This document shows, in pieces, positions 35,453 through 46,413 of a stretch of 64,000 nt of DNA (the first letter of the stretch is position 1; each line of letters starts with the position of its first letter). This stretch comes from Mikania micrantha (Eukaryota > Streptophyta > Magnoliopsida > Asterales > Asteraceae): positions 77,550,028 to 77,614,027 of the forward strand of contig CM018693.1 of assembly GCA_009363875.1 (NCBI GenBank), in the 5' to 3' direction. The notes beneath the pieces were generated by a model. The model had not been told where the DNA came from. It worked only from the letters and a program-made list of their open reading frames with translations, and did not search any database. The translations under genes were made by a program, and so were the position numbers.

Positions 35453-37660
35453 CCCGGCAATTTCAGGTAAATTGCAACTCTTACATTCTTACATTTCACA
35501 TTCATACTTGTTGTATTTCATTTAATTATGTTTAATTAGATGAGTTGAACACAAACTACTGCGAAACGATAGTTCGTGGAATTATCGAATCGTACATTGC
35601 ACATTGGTTTTGGAAACCAAGTGTGGCAAACACAATGCACATTGGTTTTGGAAACCAAGTGTGGAAAACACAACACTAACACAAAACAATAATTCGGGGA
35701 ATTACTGAATTGTGCATTACACGTTGATTAGGATACTGTGATAACTGCGTACGAGGAGTTACGTCAGCAATGAATTGAGCACAGTTGATCGTGCTTAGAA
35801 TCCACGTGGATTTGACAACCGAAATTAATATGGGATGATAGTACGCGGAAAATGATGAACGTGGGCGAAAACGGTGCGCGAAACGGAGTTACGGATTGCC
35901 CGGAATCGCGAAACGAAGTTTCCGTCGTAAAACGGGTGAAATTACCCTGAGGAGGTACGCCTCAGGTCGTGTGATGGTGTCAGGCGATGCGCGCGGGGTC
36001 AAAAGCTTCTGGAAGGCCGGTGGAGGCCGCGCGGTACGCCTAGGTTGGCTGCAGGTCGCCAGGCGATGCGCCTGGGGTTCTGATCAGCTGCAACTTGCAT
36101 AAAAATCAAGTTTTCATCCATATCTTCATTTCTATCCTCTATTTCGACGAACCAGCCACCAAACCACAAAAATACTCATTCAAATCACCAAAAACTCAAG
36201 TTTGAAGGCCTCACGACGTTTAGATCGTATCCAGAAGCGTTAAAACAAGTTCTGATCATCTTTCTATCCGCAGAACTTCTCCAGATTAGGTAATGGTTCA
36301 TTTTAAACCTTCTGGTTTGATTATGAATGATTAAATCTTAGTTTTGAACGTAATGATATAGTTAGGATTGTTGATTATTGCCTAGATGATGGCTAGGATT
36401 GATTTTGAATGACGAACTCAAACTGTTAACGGGTAAATCCTTGTTTTGAGCCGTTGTAATGCCCGGTTTGCATGGGATCATAATAATGGTTATAATGGTT
36501 TAAACCATTTGATTATGACAATTCAAACACTCGGTTGGGCACACCGACACTTGGAGTTGTATGGGATACAACACACCACAAAACACATATGTGCCCTATA
36601 TGGTTATAGGTGCCTACTAGCAGGATTGCTAGCATTCGCAGACGCGAACACACAAACACATACTTACATCTATATGGTTATAGGTGCCTACTAGCAGGAT
36701 TGCTAGCATTCGCAGACGCGAACACACAAACACACCGGAACTGCTAATCAGGTGAGTTCACGGCCCTTTTTTACTTTTTCTACCTTTGGGGGAGAAAACA
36801 TTGCATGATAAACTGTTTTTGGAAAACAACTCATTTCATTTATGTATGGACATGCTTTATCATTATATGTATATGTGTGGACCACATCACAACTAAAAGT
36901 CCTCGCGATACTCCACGTACCGTTAGTAGCGCGTAGCGCCTAGCGTGGTAATCTTGAATAGTACTATTTGGGCCTGAGAAGCCCCACCCATCGCGCCTGG
37001 GAGGCCAACCCGACTTGAGGTCGGAATGGGTGCAATATTGACCAACACTTTGCCATTGTCTTGTGATGGACATGGCGGGAGGCACAACTGTCAGCTTCGG
37101 TACGACCCCGCATATAATATAACTGTATTGACTAGCTATCAATCGATACTGCATTGTAATGATACATAAATAACAACTCTTACTTTAAACATTGGATGTT
37201 TACTGCTTATGATAAACCTGTGCTCTCACCAACCTTTGTGTTGACCCTTTTACTCGCATGTTTTCTCAGGTAACTAAGACACGCACACAAGGATTAGGAT
37301 GCTAGGCTGGAGTCGCATGCATCTGCTTAAATGTCTTAGTATATTTTGAGAACATATATCTATTTGACATGTTATGTAATATTAAACACCTTTTAACGTT
37401 TACGCAAACTGAAATCGTATGTTTTGTTTTGAAAACCGTTTTATGAATGCTTCCGCTGATCATGAATTTTAAATCTGTTTTGGATAACTTATACTCTACT
37501 TCCGCAACTCTGATATTACTAAACTATTTTATCCAAATTCTTGGATGTAAGTACATAACCAGACATATATGTCTCGCATGTTGTGTGACCGGAGACTGCG
37601 ATCCTGACAATCTGCCGTCGCTCGCGCCCCAGCAGGAACGGGGTTTCTCGGGGTGCGACA
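35446..37660 (+). repeat. gypsy-3 3' LTR
   Basis: 2215 bp, partner of 28193-30408, with the same internal repeats. The intron-like unit is 36752-37269. Confidence 0.95.
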
Positions 37661-37665
37661 ATGAA

Positions 37666-38616
37666 ATCTTTCAAACCATACAACTTCACCCACATAATCA
37701 TGATTAGGCCAATCTAAGGAAGTTAAAATAAGAGAACAGGGAACCAGGATGTTGGAGGAACCATATTGTTGATGGATATAACCTATCGATATTGATAATA
37801 TGGATAGGTATCCCCGTTGGCTACCAACGGTTTCCTTTGACAAAAACAACCATGCAACCATGTTAAATCATCATAAAACATAACCATATTCTTAATCAAG
37901 TTAATCCAAGAGGTTTAGAACAATGAAACATGGACCATAGACGTGTAAAGAACATAGTATTGATGATCAAAGGACCATCGATATTGTTAATCTCGATGGT
38001 ATACCTTTGAGCCTAGGATGATCGATTCTACTAAGTTCGACCGTCCCACCATCACTAAGGGCTATCGATATTAGTTGTTTGGTCCTTACATGTGTTCTAA
38101 ATCTAAGGATTTTATAAGTTATACACAAATGAACTTTCAAATGATCATTTAAGCTTAAAGGGATCAATAAGGGTATTATAACCCTAATTTGATTCTAGTG
38201 ATTATGGATTGGTTTTATTCTAATTAAGACTAACTTAATTTACGAATAAGATTATATCATGGTCACAAAGCTTAAACACATAAACATTTTCAAAGAATAC
38301 ATGGAAAACAAGGGGTTATCAAGTTCATAAACACATGTTATTTATATGCATAACAAGTTTGTGCATAAAAGACCATGACACATTCTTTTCATGAATCAAG
38401 CGTTATTCAAGTGATTCAATCATGATGTCTAAATTTATACAACACTTTTAAACATAAGAACAACTTGCACAAGAGGTAATCATTAACAAGTATAATAAGT
38501 CAATCATTTAACATAAGTCGATCAATAAATCAATGTTCATAATATTATAAAATCTTATATTATGTGTATGATTACAATGATATAGGAATCATTTAGAGGT
38601 CTTGTTGCTTGCTATT
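37666..38616 (+). mobile_element. plus-strand chromovirus LTR fragment H, part 2
   Basis: Continuation of H after gypsy-3. It contains TATCGATATTGATAATA and further CGATATT words (37775-38075), then AT-rich sequence without ORFs up to LTR remnant S3. Confidence 0.5.
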
Positions 38617-40848
38617 TGTGACACCCCGAACCGGCGGGCCGGATCGAATGTCCCGTCGGGCGGAATGGTCACTAAATGAAATAGAATTACAAAGTTAAAT
38701 TACATCAGTATCGTTCATAATTTAACAATGTAAATCTACTAATAACATCATGAATCTTCCATCTTGTATATGCGTAAGATGTACAAAATAATATGCATAA
38801 TGATGTTCAAAATAAGCACGTCCAAAATACTAGTTCCTCTATCTGGGCATCCTTGTCACTAGCACAGACTTCCTAATTAAACCTGTTCGTCACCTGAGAA
38901 GTCATGCATAAATAAAGTCAACACATGGTTGGTGAGTTCATATAGTTTTGTTTGAAAAAGGAATTTTTACAAACCTGACCGAATAACAAATTTAACCTCA
39001 CCAACAACCACCTATGCTATCCAGCCAAATATGCTTATATATAGTCCATACGTAGGGTCAAGCTTACCACCAGCCCAGCCGCCAGCCCACCACATACCAA
39101 ACCGCATAACATATTGTTGTCAATGATAATTAAGCATTTCATTCCTCATCATCAACACACCAGTTCTTAGTTCATAGTTCTTGTTAGTTTCAACAAAATG
39201 TGGAAATTCTCTTGATTCCTTAAGCTCATCACATACATATGAACATCCACAGCAATTGTAGAAACATTTAGCTAAAATGATTAAAAAAAATAAATAAACA
39301 TTTAATTAAATCTAAGACCTAATGATTGGGACTTGGCATACTCGAGTAGACTAGTCTAACAATCAAGGTTCTTAGTAGTTGAGGAAATCTATAAATAAAC
39401 ATACAACCTATAATCAATCAGTCTAGCTAGGACATCTTTTGATGTATATGATTTTATAGTTCTTTCTAGATTGTCCATGTTTGTTCTTGTTCGTATAGAT
39501 CGTTAGTTCTTTGGCACATGTTATCTTTGAATATTTCCCAGACATTCCTCTGAAAATAGATCGTCGAAAACAGTTCTTCGTAATAGTTCTTTAGTTATTT
39601 GAAAATAGATCGTTGCATATAGTTCTTTGAATTAGATCTTTAGTTCTTTGAAAGTAGACCGTTGAAAATAGTTCTTTGATTTAGTTCTTTAGTTCTTAGA
39701 AAATAGACATTTGAAAATAGTTCTTTGATTTGAAATAGTTATCTACTCATGATGAATAAATAACCCATTTTGAAAGCCTACAAATAGTTTACCTAGACAA
39801 AATCTAGGATAACAATTATACATATAAAACATATATGAAGTGAAAGAATTTAAGTAAATATAATCCAAGGAAAATAATTTACGCATGCTTCTCAGCCCCG
39901 CATTTATAAAACAAAAATTTTTAGAAAAGGGGCAATGAACTCACCTATGTTGTAGATCTTATGATTCAACCATGAAAATATGCGCGCTCGTTTGTTATAA
40001 ATTAAGTATATTCACCGTCTGTGTTGATTTATTATGAATTCGAAAACTATAAGTATATATTATTTGGCATATATATGGTCTCGGTCTCGATGTGCGACTA
40101 AGTGTCCTATATACTTACTAGTGTGTTACTAAGATTTTCTTTAATTATTTTATGTTACATACCCTCTATGAACCCTTATTTGTTAGTTAATAACAACTGA
40201 ACCTTATTTACATAAGGTTTATACTAATAGGATACACGACTTTTAAATAAATCGTCATTTACAAAATCTTATTTAAGTTTTAAAAGTTTAAGTTTATAAA
40301 TCATTTCAAGTTACATTAAAACATTTAGTAACACAAGTTATGAGGATTTTTATTAAACTATGTTTACATATTAAAAATCATTACATGTTAATAAAACACA
40401 AATTATTTTTATGAAAAATATAAGTTAAAGATATTAGAACTTAAGTCAATCTTACTAGATTAACTCCAAGTCCCTCATTAGTTCTTTGTTATAACATTGT
40501 TCTTTGTTCATCCTTGTGTATACCTTACGTTAGATTATTCAATTTGAACAATTTAAGTTGGTTATACAATTATATGAAATCACTAAGTGTTGAGTGTTGA
40601 CTCCTATGATCAACACATCCATACTTAGTTGTTTTTTTGATCTTCCATGAAACCGTATTATTTCTTAGTTCCTTGTAACTCATAATCACTTTGAAATTCT
40701 TGAGTTGTTGTGGTTTCTATGGAACCTACTTAGTTGATTTTGTTTTACAAAACCCTTGAGACTTGATGAGTATCCATTCGGTTACACACTAAATTTCCAT
40801 CCAATTATCCACCCTTGATCCTTAACCATTTGTATTAACAATTGTCAC
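38617..40848 (-). mobile_element. minus-strand chromovirus LTR remnant S3
   Basis: It starts on the plus strand TGTGACACCCCGAACCGG. It holds an acceptor-like site (minus TTCTCAG/GTGACG, AG at 38895-38894), the TATATATAAGC module (39108-39029), an AGTTCTTTGAAAATAG array (39440-39740), and a donor-like site (minus ATAG/GTGAGTTC, 39945/39944). No PBS adjoins it, so it is a solo or 3' LTR. The right boundary is uncertain and no duplication was found; 40000-40848 is AT-rich with no ORF or recognisable domain. Confidence 0.6.
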
Positions 40849-41281
40849 AAGCCAACCAGGGGGCTTGACTAACGATTGATTCAAAACACAAAGTAGTGGA
40901 AGACAAAATAAATATTTTACAATTCAACCAATGGTTTAGTCTAAGTATCTAATTTGTTTACAACAAATCTAAGTATATGATTTAACTAATGGGAGATTGT
41001 CTAGAGTTATTGGGTCCATCTAGGCATCATCACACTTTATTTATCTTTAAGCCAAGTTCTTCAGTTTCACATGTAGTGTTCTTGTTCATGAAACCAAGTA
41101 TCTGAGCCATACCTGTCTCTAATTACTTGAAAGACATGCTAATATACGTCAGCTATAAAGTTAGTGAGCTCATGAGTTTTAGTATATAGACACAATAATA
41201 AATAGCATGTGATAATTCAAACCAGTACAACCAACCCTATGCCATGCCTAAGCGTCTGCCTCATCAGCTGTTAGCCCGTGA
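40849..41281 (-). mobile_element. minus-strand LTR remnant S4, cut by gypsy-4
   Basis: It starts TGTCACAAGCCAACCAGGGGG, similar in position and style to other reversed LTR ends. It contains an acceptor-like CCATACCTGTCTC region and a GTTAGTGAGCTCATG segment matching LTR sequences elsewhere. It is truncated where gypsy-4 begins. Confidence 0.45.
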
Positions 41282-42187
41282 TGTAACATCACTCTATTTT
41301 GGGTTTGTCTGTACATGTTTAATTGTATTGATAAAGCCTGATATGATAATTGATAATTACTATGAATTATTGGATGATATTATCATTGGTATACATTATT
41401 GAGAACGTATATTATCATTATGAGCATAAACCATGGGAAATCTAGTTTGGAAAATAACTAGACAGAACCAGAGAGTTATTGTAGAAATATATATATGGGA
41501 TGATATGATTGGATTTGGGATTGGGATTGGTAGTAGTATAGGATTCTATCACCAAAGATAGACAAGGGTATAATCATGGTCTATCGAAGAAGTGGTGGGA
41601 TGGTGGCTGAAGCAGTTACGACTGACTTCTACGTATGCCCTATACATAAACCGTCTTCGGTTTATCATGATTATATCAGTGTTGAGGATTTTGGTGAGGA
41701 GAATCCGAGGTTTTGGTTTGGAATGACAAAGGTTTATGAGTTGGTTATTGGTTGGTTACTAAACATAGTCAAGGACACATGGTCATGGTTTATCGAAATG
41801 GTGGTGGGACGGTGGTTGGATAGGTTGCGACCTACTCCTACATATGCCCTATACATAAGCTTACTTCGGTCTGTCATGGATGTGTCAGTGATATGGTTTA
41901 TTGGGAATTGGATTGGGAAATTATAATATTTAAAGTAATAAAATAATGAAAGCGTTATTGAAAATAACTATGCGATGGTGAGGTTATGAATATTAAATTT
42001 AACGCGAATCTTATTTCAGAAATATTAAACTTAATAATATATTCGAGTGGGTGACGATTCGCACGAATATAATTATTAGGAAAAATATGCTGAAACGATA
42101 TTACATAAATCGTAAATCCAATCGAAATACGATGCGAGCGTTGGATTCGAAAAGGTGACGATCTTTACGAATACGTACGTGAGTAAC
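41282..42187 (+). mobile_element. gypsy-4 5' LTR, part 1
   Basis: It starts TGTAACATCAC. The LTR end at 58407 is GGTGTTACA, giving inverted TGTAACA/TGTTACA termini. It holds two TATGCCCTATACATA modules (41592-41655, 41800-41865) and paired GGTGACGAT motifs (42050, 42154). It is interrupted at 42187 by copia-2. The full LTR is about 3.6 kb. The 116-codon ORF at 41576 spans the module repeats and is probably spurious. Confidence 0.7.
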
Positions 42188-42679
42188 TGTTAGTGCATTT
42201 TTGTAATTGTTTGCTATTCAAAAGTTGTATTTATTTTGTTCTTGTAAAGGTTTGTTTAAGGTTTGCCAAGGTTCGTCTGGCCCACGAACCTAGGCAGGTT
42301 CGGCGAACCTATTGTGTTGATAGGTTCGGCGAACCTATAAACCTTGAGATGGTTTGGCTAACGAACCTAAGGGTTTGCTCAGCGAACCTTAGGGTTCGGC
42401 TGACGAACCTAAGGTTCGCTGGTCTGTAGTATATATAGTAGTTGTGTTTAGAACTTAGATAGAACTTTTGGGATAGATCTGCTGATTCTCTCTGTGTGAG
42501 AAGTTAGTAATTCTGATTGAGTCTTGTAATCATTTGTTGATAATACAAGATTTGTTTGATGAATTGCTTGTGATCTTGAGTTTTATACATATTAACAATG
42601 GATTCCGCACATCGTTAATAGTTCGTAGAACTTCTTGTTCGATCCTAATCATTTGGAGATTTCATTCACCAAACCAACA
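42188..42679 (+). repeat. copia-2 5' LTR
   Basis: 492 bp, TGTTAGTGC...CCAACA. A GGTTCG/CGAACC array (42245-42425) ends just before the TATA box TATATATA (42430-42437). Confidence 0.95.
42245..42425. repeat. GGTTCG/CGAACC array in the copia-2 LTR U3
   Basis: Two perfect 15-mers AGGTTCGGCGAACCT at 42296 and 42322 (26 bp apart), plus about eight half sites on both strands. It ends just upstream of the TATA box. Confidence 0.9.
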
Positions 42680-42680
42680 G

Positions 42681-42692
42681 TGGTATCAGAGA
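42681..42692 (+). other. copia-2 primer-binding site
   Basis: TGGTATCAGAGA directly after the 5' LTR and one spacer base, initiator-Met tRNA type. Confidence 0.88.
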
Positions 42693-42939
42693 ATTTGGTG
42701 AAGTTCTGCACTATAAATTCAAGGATTTCAAGCAATTGAAGATTTGAAGATATGAAGTTCATCAATGGCTACTTTCTATTTTCTTCTTGATTGATTTTCT
42801 GGTGATTAGTGACTGTGTTTATCATCAATTGTTGTTGAATTACAACAATTGAAGTTTTGGAGGTGTTTTGGTAGAGATTTGGGAGGATTTTTTGAAGTTT
42901 TGGAAGGTTTCCCGCTCAAAAATTTCAAAATCTGCGCTA

Positions 42940-43372
42940 CAGGTTCGTGGGACGAACCTGTGACTTGCTGAAGACAAAGATTCGCTGCTAGAAGGTTTTT
43001 CAGAGGGTTCGTTTGATAGTTCGCTGAAGGTTCGTCAGAGGTTCGGCTATAGTTCGGCGAAGGTTCGGCAAATATTTTTGTCAAGGTTCGGCAAGTTTGG
43101 GTGATAGTTCGGCAAAGGTTCGCTGTTTACTGTGTATAGTTCGGCTGAGGGTTCGTTTGAACTAAAGGTTCGCCAGTTTCTTGGTTTGTCTGTGCAAAGG
43201 TTCGTGAGTTCAAGGTTCGTTGATTAAAGGTTCGCTGCTCAATAGACGAATATTAGTCCATAGGTTCGGCTGAGGTTCGTCTGAAGGTTCGGCTAAGACA
43301 AAATTTTATCCATAGGTTCGGCTGAGATTCGTTTGAGGTTCGGCTAGTGATATTTTGGAAAAGGTTCGCTGC
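42940..43372 (+). repeat. copia-2 leader array of GGTTCG motifs
   Basis: AGGTTCG(G/C/T) recurs over twenty times in about 430 bp, almost always in the sense orientation, between PBS and gag. It ends just before the gag ATG (43389). Confidence 0.9.
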
Positions 43373-43388
43373 TTACATTTCTAAAATC

Positions 43389-46300
43389 ATGTCTGACATG
43401 TACGCTGCGATGGCAAGTCAGAATTCCAAAATTCAGAACATTTTAATCAGTGAGAATGAAGTGGGTAGTACAAATAAAGTGCCAAAGCTATTGGATTTAG
43501 CTGATTATGACAGTTGGAAAGGACGATTTGAGACTCATCTAAATGGCACGGATACAAATTTATGGGAAAGAATCTTATCTCCTTATGAGAGACCAAGAGT
43601 AGTTGGTACTGATTTGTTTCAACTCTTGGAAAGATTGGATGTAGATGAAAGGAAAAAGTATGACTCAGAGAAGAAAGCGTATTGGTTATTGAGTCAAGCC
43701 ATTCCCAATCAAATTTTACATCAGTTTGATGAACACAAGACGGCTTACAGTCTTTGGAATGCATTAAAGGCAAGAGTTGAAGGAAATACCAATCTGAAGA
43801 AAATGAAGGCTACTGACATCAGAAAGGAGTTTGAAAATTTCAATATCATAGGAAATGAAACTTTGGATGCTTTAATTACCAGATACAGACACTTGTTAAC
43901 TGAAGTGAGAAAATATGGTATTGAGTATTCAGAGGATGAGAAGATAGACTGTTTGGCTGATGCATTACCTGACAAATGGAACTCTTTGGTGCTCATATTG
44001 AGAGAAAACCTACCTGGATTGACATTGGTAGAGTTTATTCAGAAACTGGAGGAACAAGAAATGAAGGACAAACGCAAAGCAAGACGAGTAAATGTCACTC
44101 AAGACCCTTCTTTGTATGGTGGTTCAGTTGCTACACCTCCTGCTGCATCTGTGAAGATACAGACTGCTTTTGTGTCTAGAACTTCTGAATCTACTCAGAG
44201 TTCTTCAGTGCCTACAAGTTCTAGCTCACATTGTCCTGTCAATGAGAAAAATTCTGAGTCTACACCACCTCCAGTTCAGCTTAATACAACAAATTTAGGA
44301 AAAGTGACAGTTGAAGCTGTTAAAGATCATATGTCTATTTTGTCATGTGTCGTGAGTGCTTATGATGAGCAGGTGGCTGGGAGAATCGGAAATGTAAATC
44401 TGACTTTTGAAGATTATGCACAAATTGATGAGGATGAGATGGAGTTGATAGATACGCAGTGGGCATTGGCGAGTGTTATTCGCAGAATTAATAGATATGA
44501 GAAGAAAACAGGGAAGAAATTCACTTTTGACCGGAACACAAAGTTTGGATTTAATCCAAAATCTACACAGTGTTATAACTGTGGTGAACATGGTCATTTT
44601 GCAAGAGAGTGCAAAAATCCCAAGAAGCAAGGCAATCTGAATCCATTCAAGCCTAAGGAAGATTATCAGAAAAAGAAAGAGAAATCTGAAGAATCATCTT
44701 CTAAAGCGCTGGTTAGTCAAGCTGATGAGGGCTATGACTGGGGGGTTAAGTATGATGATCTTATGGGTGCTTTCATGGCTTCTTTGGAAGAAGAATCAGG
44801 AAAAGGAAAGGAGAAGATTGATGAGATGACTGAGGTACAGAGTGATTTGTATGAGATGATAGATAGACTCAAAGAGATGAACTCACAGTTGACTTCTGAT
44901 CTACGAGTATGCACAGAAGCAAACAAGAAATTGATTTCAAAAGAAAAGGCGTTTGATAAGAAGATAATTGATCTTAGTAAAGAGAACGAAGATTTAAAAA
45001 TCAAAGTTTTACAGAATAACCACGCTGTTTCTGTGCATCTGGATTCAGTTCAGAAGTTGAAAGTTGAGTTATCGGCTGCAAAAGCTGAAGCTGAGTTGAA
45101 CAAAGCCAAGCTTGAGAATTATCAGAATTCTGCATTTGTCATTGATCATTTTGCGGCTATGCAAAGATCTCGTGATAATTCTGGGATTGGTTTTCATTCT
45201 GTTCCACCTCCTTTTAGTTTTGCACCAAGACCACAACTTGAACCGGATTTAGAAATTGATCCTATTTCATTAAAGGAGAGTGAATCTGATCATGAGAGTG
45301 AATTTGTTGACAATGATGCTCCTATAATTGAGGACATTACTGATTTAGAATATTCAGATGATATTCTAAGGATGATTGGTCATCAAAAGGCAAAGTCTGT
45401 TGAAAAGAAGAGTCCAGTTTTTCAGAAATCAAAATCTGAAGTAAAATCTGCGGGGAATTCAATGGCTAAACAAAAGACTGTTTCTAAATCAAACCTAAAA
45501 GTCAAAACTACTTCTACTGTCAAGCCAATTGTGTTTGTTGAATCTTCAACTACACAAAAAGGAGAGTCAAGCAAAGTTTTTCAAAAATCAGAGAAATTTT
45601 TTAAAAAGATTGACAAGAAGTTTGTCAAAGTTGTTGACAAGGTTAACAAGAGTGGGGTTGGAAACAAGGGAAAATCAAAGACTTATCAAAAGAATGACAA
45701 AATTAAAGCCACTGTTTTGAAGAAAAAGGTTTTATCTCCATCTGTAGCATCCAAGTCTTTGGAATCATCTAAGGTGTGTGATGAAAAGCCAAAGAAAGTG
45801 TCATCAAGGAAATGCTACAGATGCGGGAAACTGGGTCATGTTATTGCTGAATGTGATATGGATATTTGTAACAGATTTCATACCTTTACTCCACGAGAAA
45901 CACGACAGTGTTTCACTTGTGGAGGAAAAGGGCATATTTCTGTTAATTGTCCAAATCACAAAGTCAAGAAGAAAACTTCTGTTAATGACAATTGTGTGAT
46001 CCATGCCAGTGGGAATCCTAGGAGGGTAAAGCCTAGTGAGGAAGAGATGAAAATTCTCAGGAAATTTGATCCTGAATGTGTCTGGGTTAAGGATGAAAAA
46101 TTTCAGAAAAAACAAGTTTTTGATAATCAATTAAAAGGTAAAAGAGTTTTGAACAGGTCATCATCATCTGATGATGAATTTTATGATAATTTTCTTCATA
46201 AAGGATTTTCAAAACAAAATGTTAATTCAAAGTTTTGTTGGAAATCCAGATACAGGTCAGGTGATAGTTTTGGTGTAAGAAATGATGAATACTTGGAAGA

Positions 46301-46394
46301 TGGGTCTTCAAGTAGTTCATCAAGATTGAACGGCAGGAGGCTGTTCAGGGAGACTCAACGCCGGAATGGCGGGAGTCATCCCTTTTGGTACTGA
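43389..46394 (+). CDS. gag: copia-2 gag, about 1000 codons, open
   Basis: I place the start at ATG 43389 (MSDMYAAMASQNSKIQN) because it aligns with the copia-1 start; an in-frame ATG at 43347 adds 14 residues and lies in the motif array. The amino third is the copia gag/capsid core (ADYDSWKGRFETHL). CCHC knuckles are at about residues 395 (CYNCGEHGHFAREC), 809 (CYRCGKLGHVIAEC) and 841 (CFTCGGKGHISVNC). A coiled coil spans about residues 480-600, followed by Lys/Ser-rich basic sequence. Three knuckles and this length are unusual for copia gag. TGA ends it at 46394. Pol starts 17 bases later in the +1 frame with no overlap of open frames. Confidence 0.92.
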   Translation: MSDMYAAMASQNSKIQNILISENEVGSTNKVPKLLDLADYDSWKGRFETHLNGTDTNLWERILSPYERPRVVGTDLFQLLERLDVDERKKYDSEKKAYWLLSQAIPNQILHQFDEHKTAYSLWNALKARVEGNTNLKKMKATDIRKEFENFNIIGNETLDALITRYRHLLTEVRKYGIEYSEDEKIDCLADALPDKWNSLVLILRENLPGLTLVEFIQKLEEQEMKDKRKARRVNVTQDPSLYGGSVATPPAASVKIQTAFVSRTSESTQSSSVPTSSSSHCPVNEKNSESTPPPVQLNTTNLGKVTVEAVKDHMSILSCVVSAYDEQVAGRIGNVNLTFEDYAQIDEDEMELIDTQWALASVIRRINRYEKKTGKKFTFDRNTKFGFNPKSTQCYNCGEHGHFARECKNPKKQGNLNPFKPKEDYQKKKEKSEESSSKALVSQADEGYDWGVKYDDLMGAFMASLEEESGKGKEKIDEMTEVQSDLYEMIDRLKEMNSQLTSDLRVCTEANKKLISKEKAFDKKIIDLSKENEDLKIKVLQNNHAVSVHLDSVQKLKVELSAAKAEAELNKAKLENYQNSAFVIDHFAAMQRSRDNSGIGFHSVPPPFSFAPRPQLEPDLEIDPISLKESESDHESEFVDNDAPIIEDITDLEYSDDILRMIGHQKAKSVEKKSPVFQKSKSEVKSAGNSMAKQKTVSKSNLKVKTTSTVKPIVFVESSTTQKGESSKVFQKSEKFFKKIDKKFVKVVDKVNKSGVGNKGKSKTYQKNDKIKATVLKKKVLSPSVASKSLESSKVCDEKPKKVSSRKCYRCGKLGHVIAECDMDICNRFHTFTPRETRQCFTCGGKGHISVNCPNHKVKKKTSVNDNCVIHASGNPRRVKPSEEEMKILRKFDPECVWVKDEKFQKKQVFDNQLKGKRVLNRSSSSDDEFYDNFLHKGFSKQNVNSKFCWKSRYRSGDSFGVRNDEYLEDGSSSSSSRLNGRRLFRETQRRNGGSHPFWY

Positions 46395-46413
46395 TCATAT
46401 TTTGTTTTAATTT

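Larger units (their letters stand above)
28188..37665 (+). mobile_element. gypsy-3: nearly intact chromovirus (Tekay/Del-like)
   Basis: The element is 28193-37660 (9.47 kb), with the duplication ATGAA at 28188-28192 and 37661-37665. 5' LTR 28193-30408, PBS 30412-30424, gag, protease, RT, RNase H, integrase, chromodomain-like tail, PPT, 3' LTR 35446-37660. Domain order (RT before integrase) is Ty3/gypsy. By eye the two LTRs differ at about 14 substitutions and one indel in 2216 bp (about 99.3% identity), the youngest insertion here on that measure. Two single-base shifts (near 30766 and 32217) interrupt the polyprotein. Confidence 0.95.

Noticed and set aside
41576..41926. 116-codon plus-strand ORF rich in Trp and Tyr
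   Set aside because: It is produced by two tandem copies of the TATGCCCTATACATA module in the gypsy-4 LTR; other module copies are not open.
42193..42429. 78-codon ORF repeated at 55173-55415
   Set aside because: It lies wholly within the copia-2 LTR array; the two copies are just the two LTRs.
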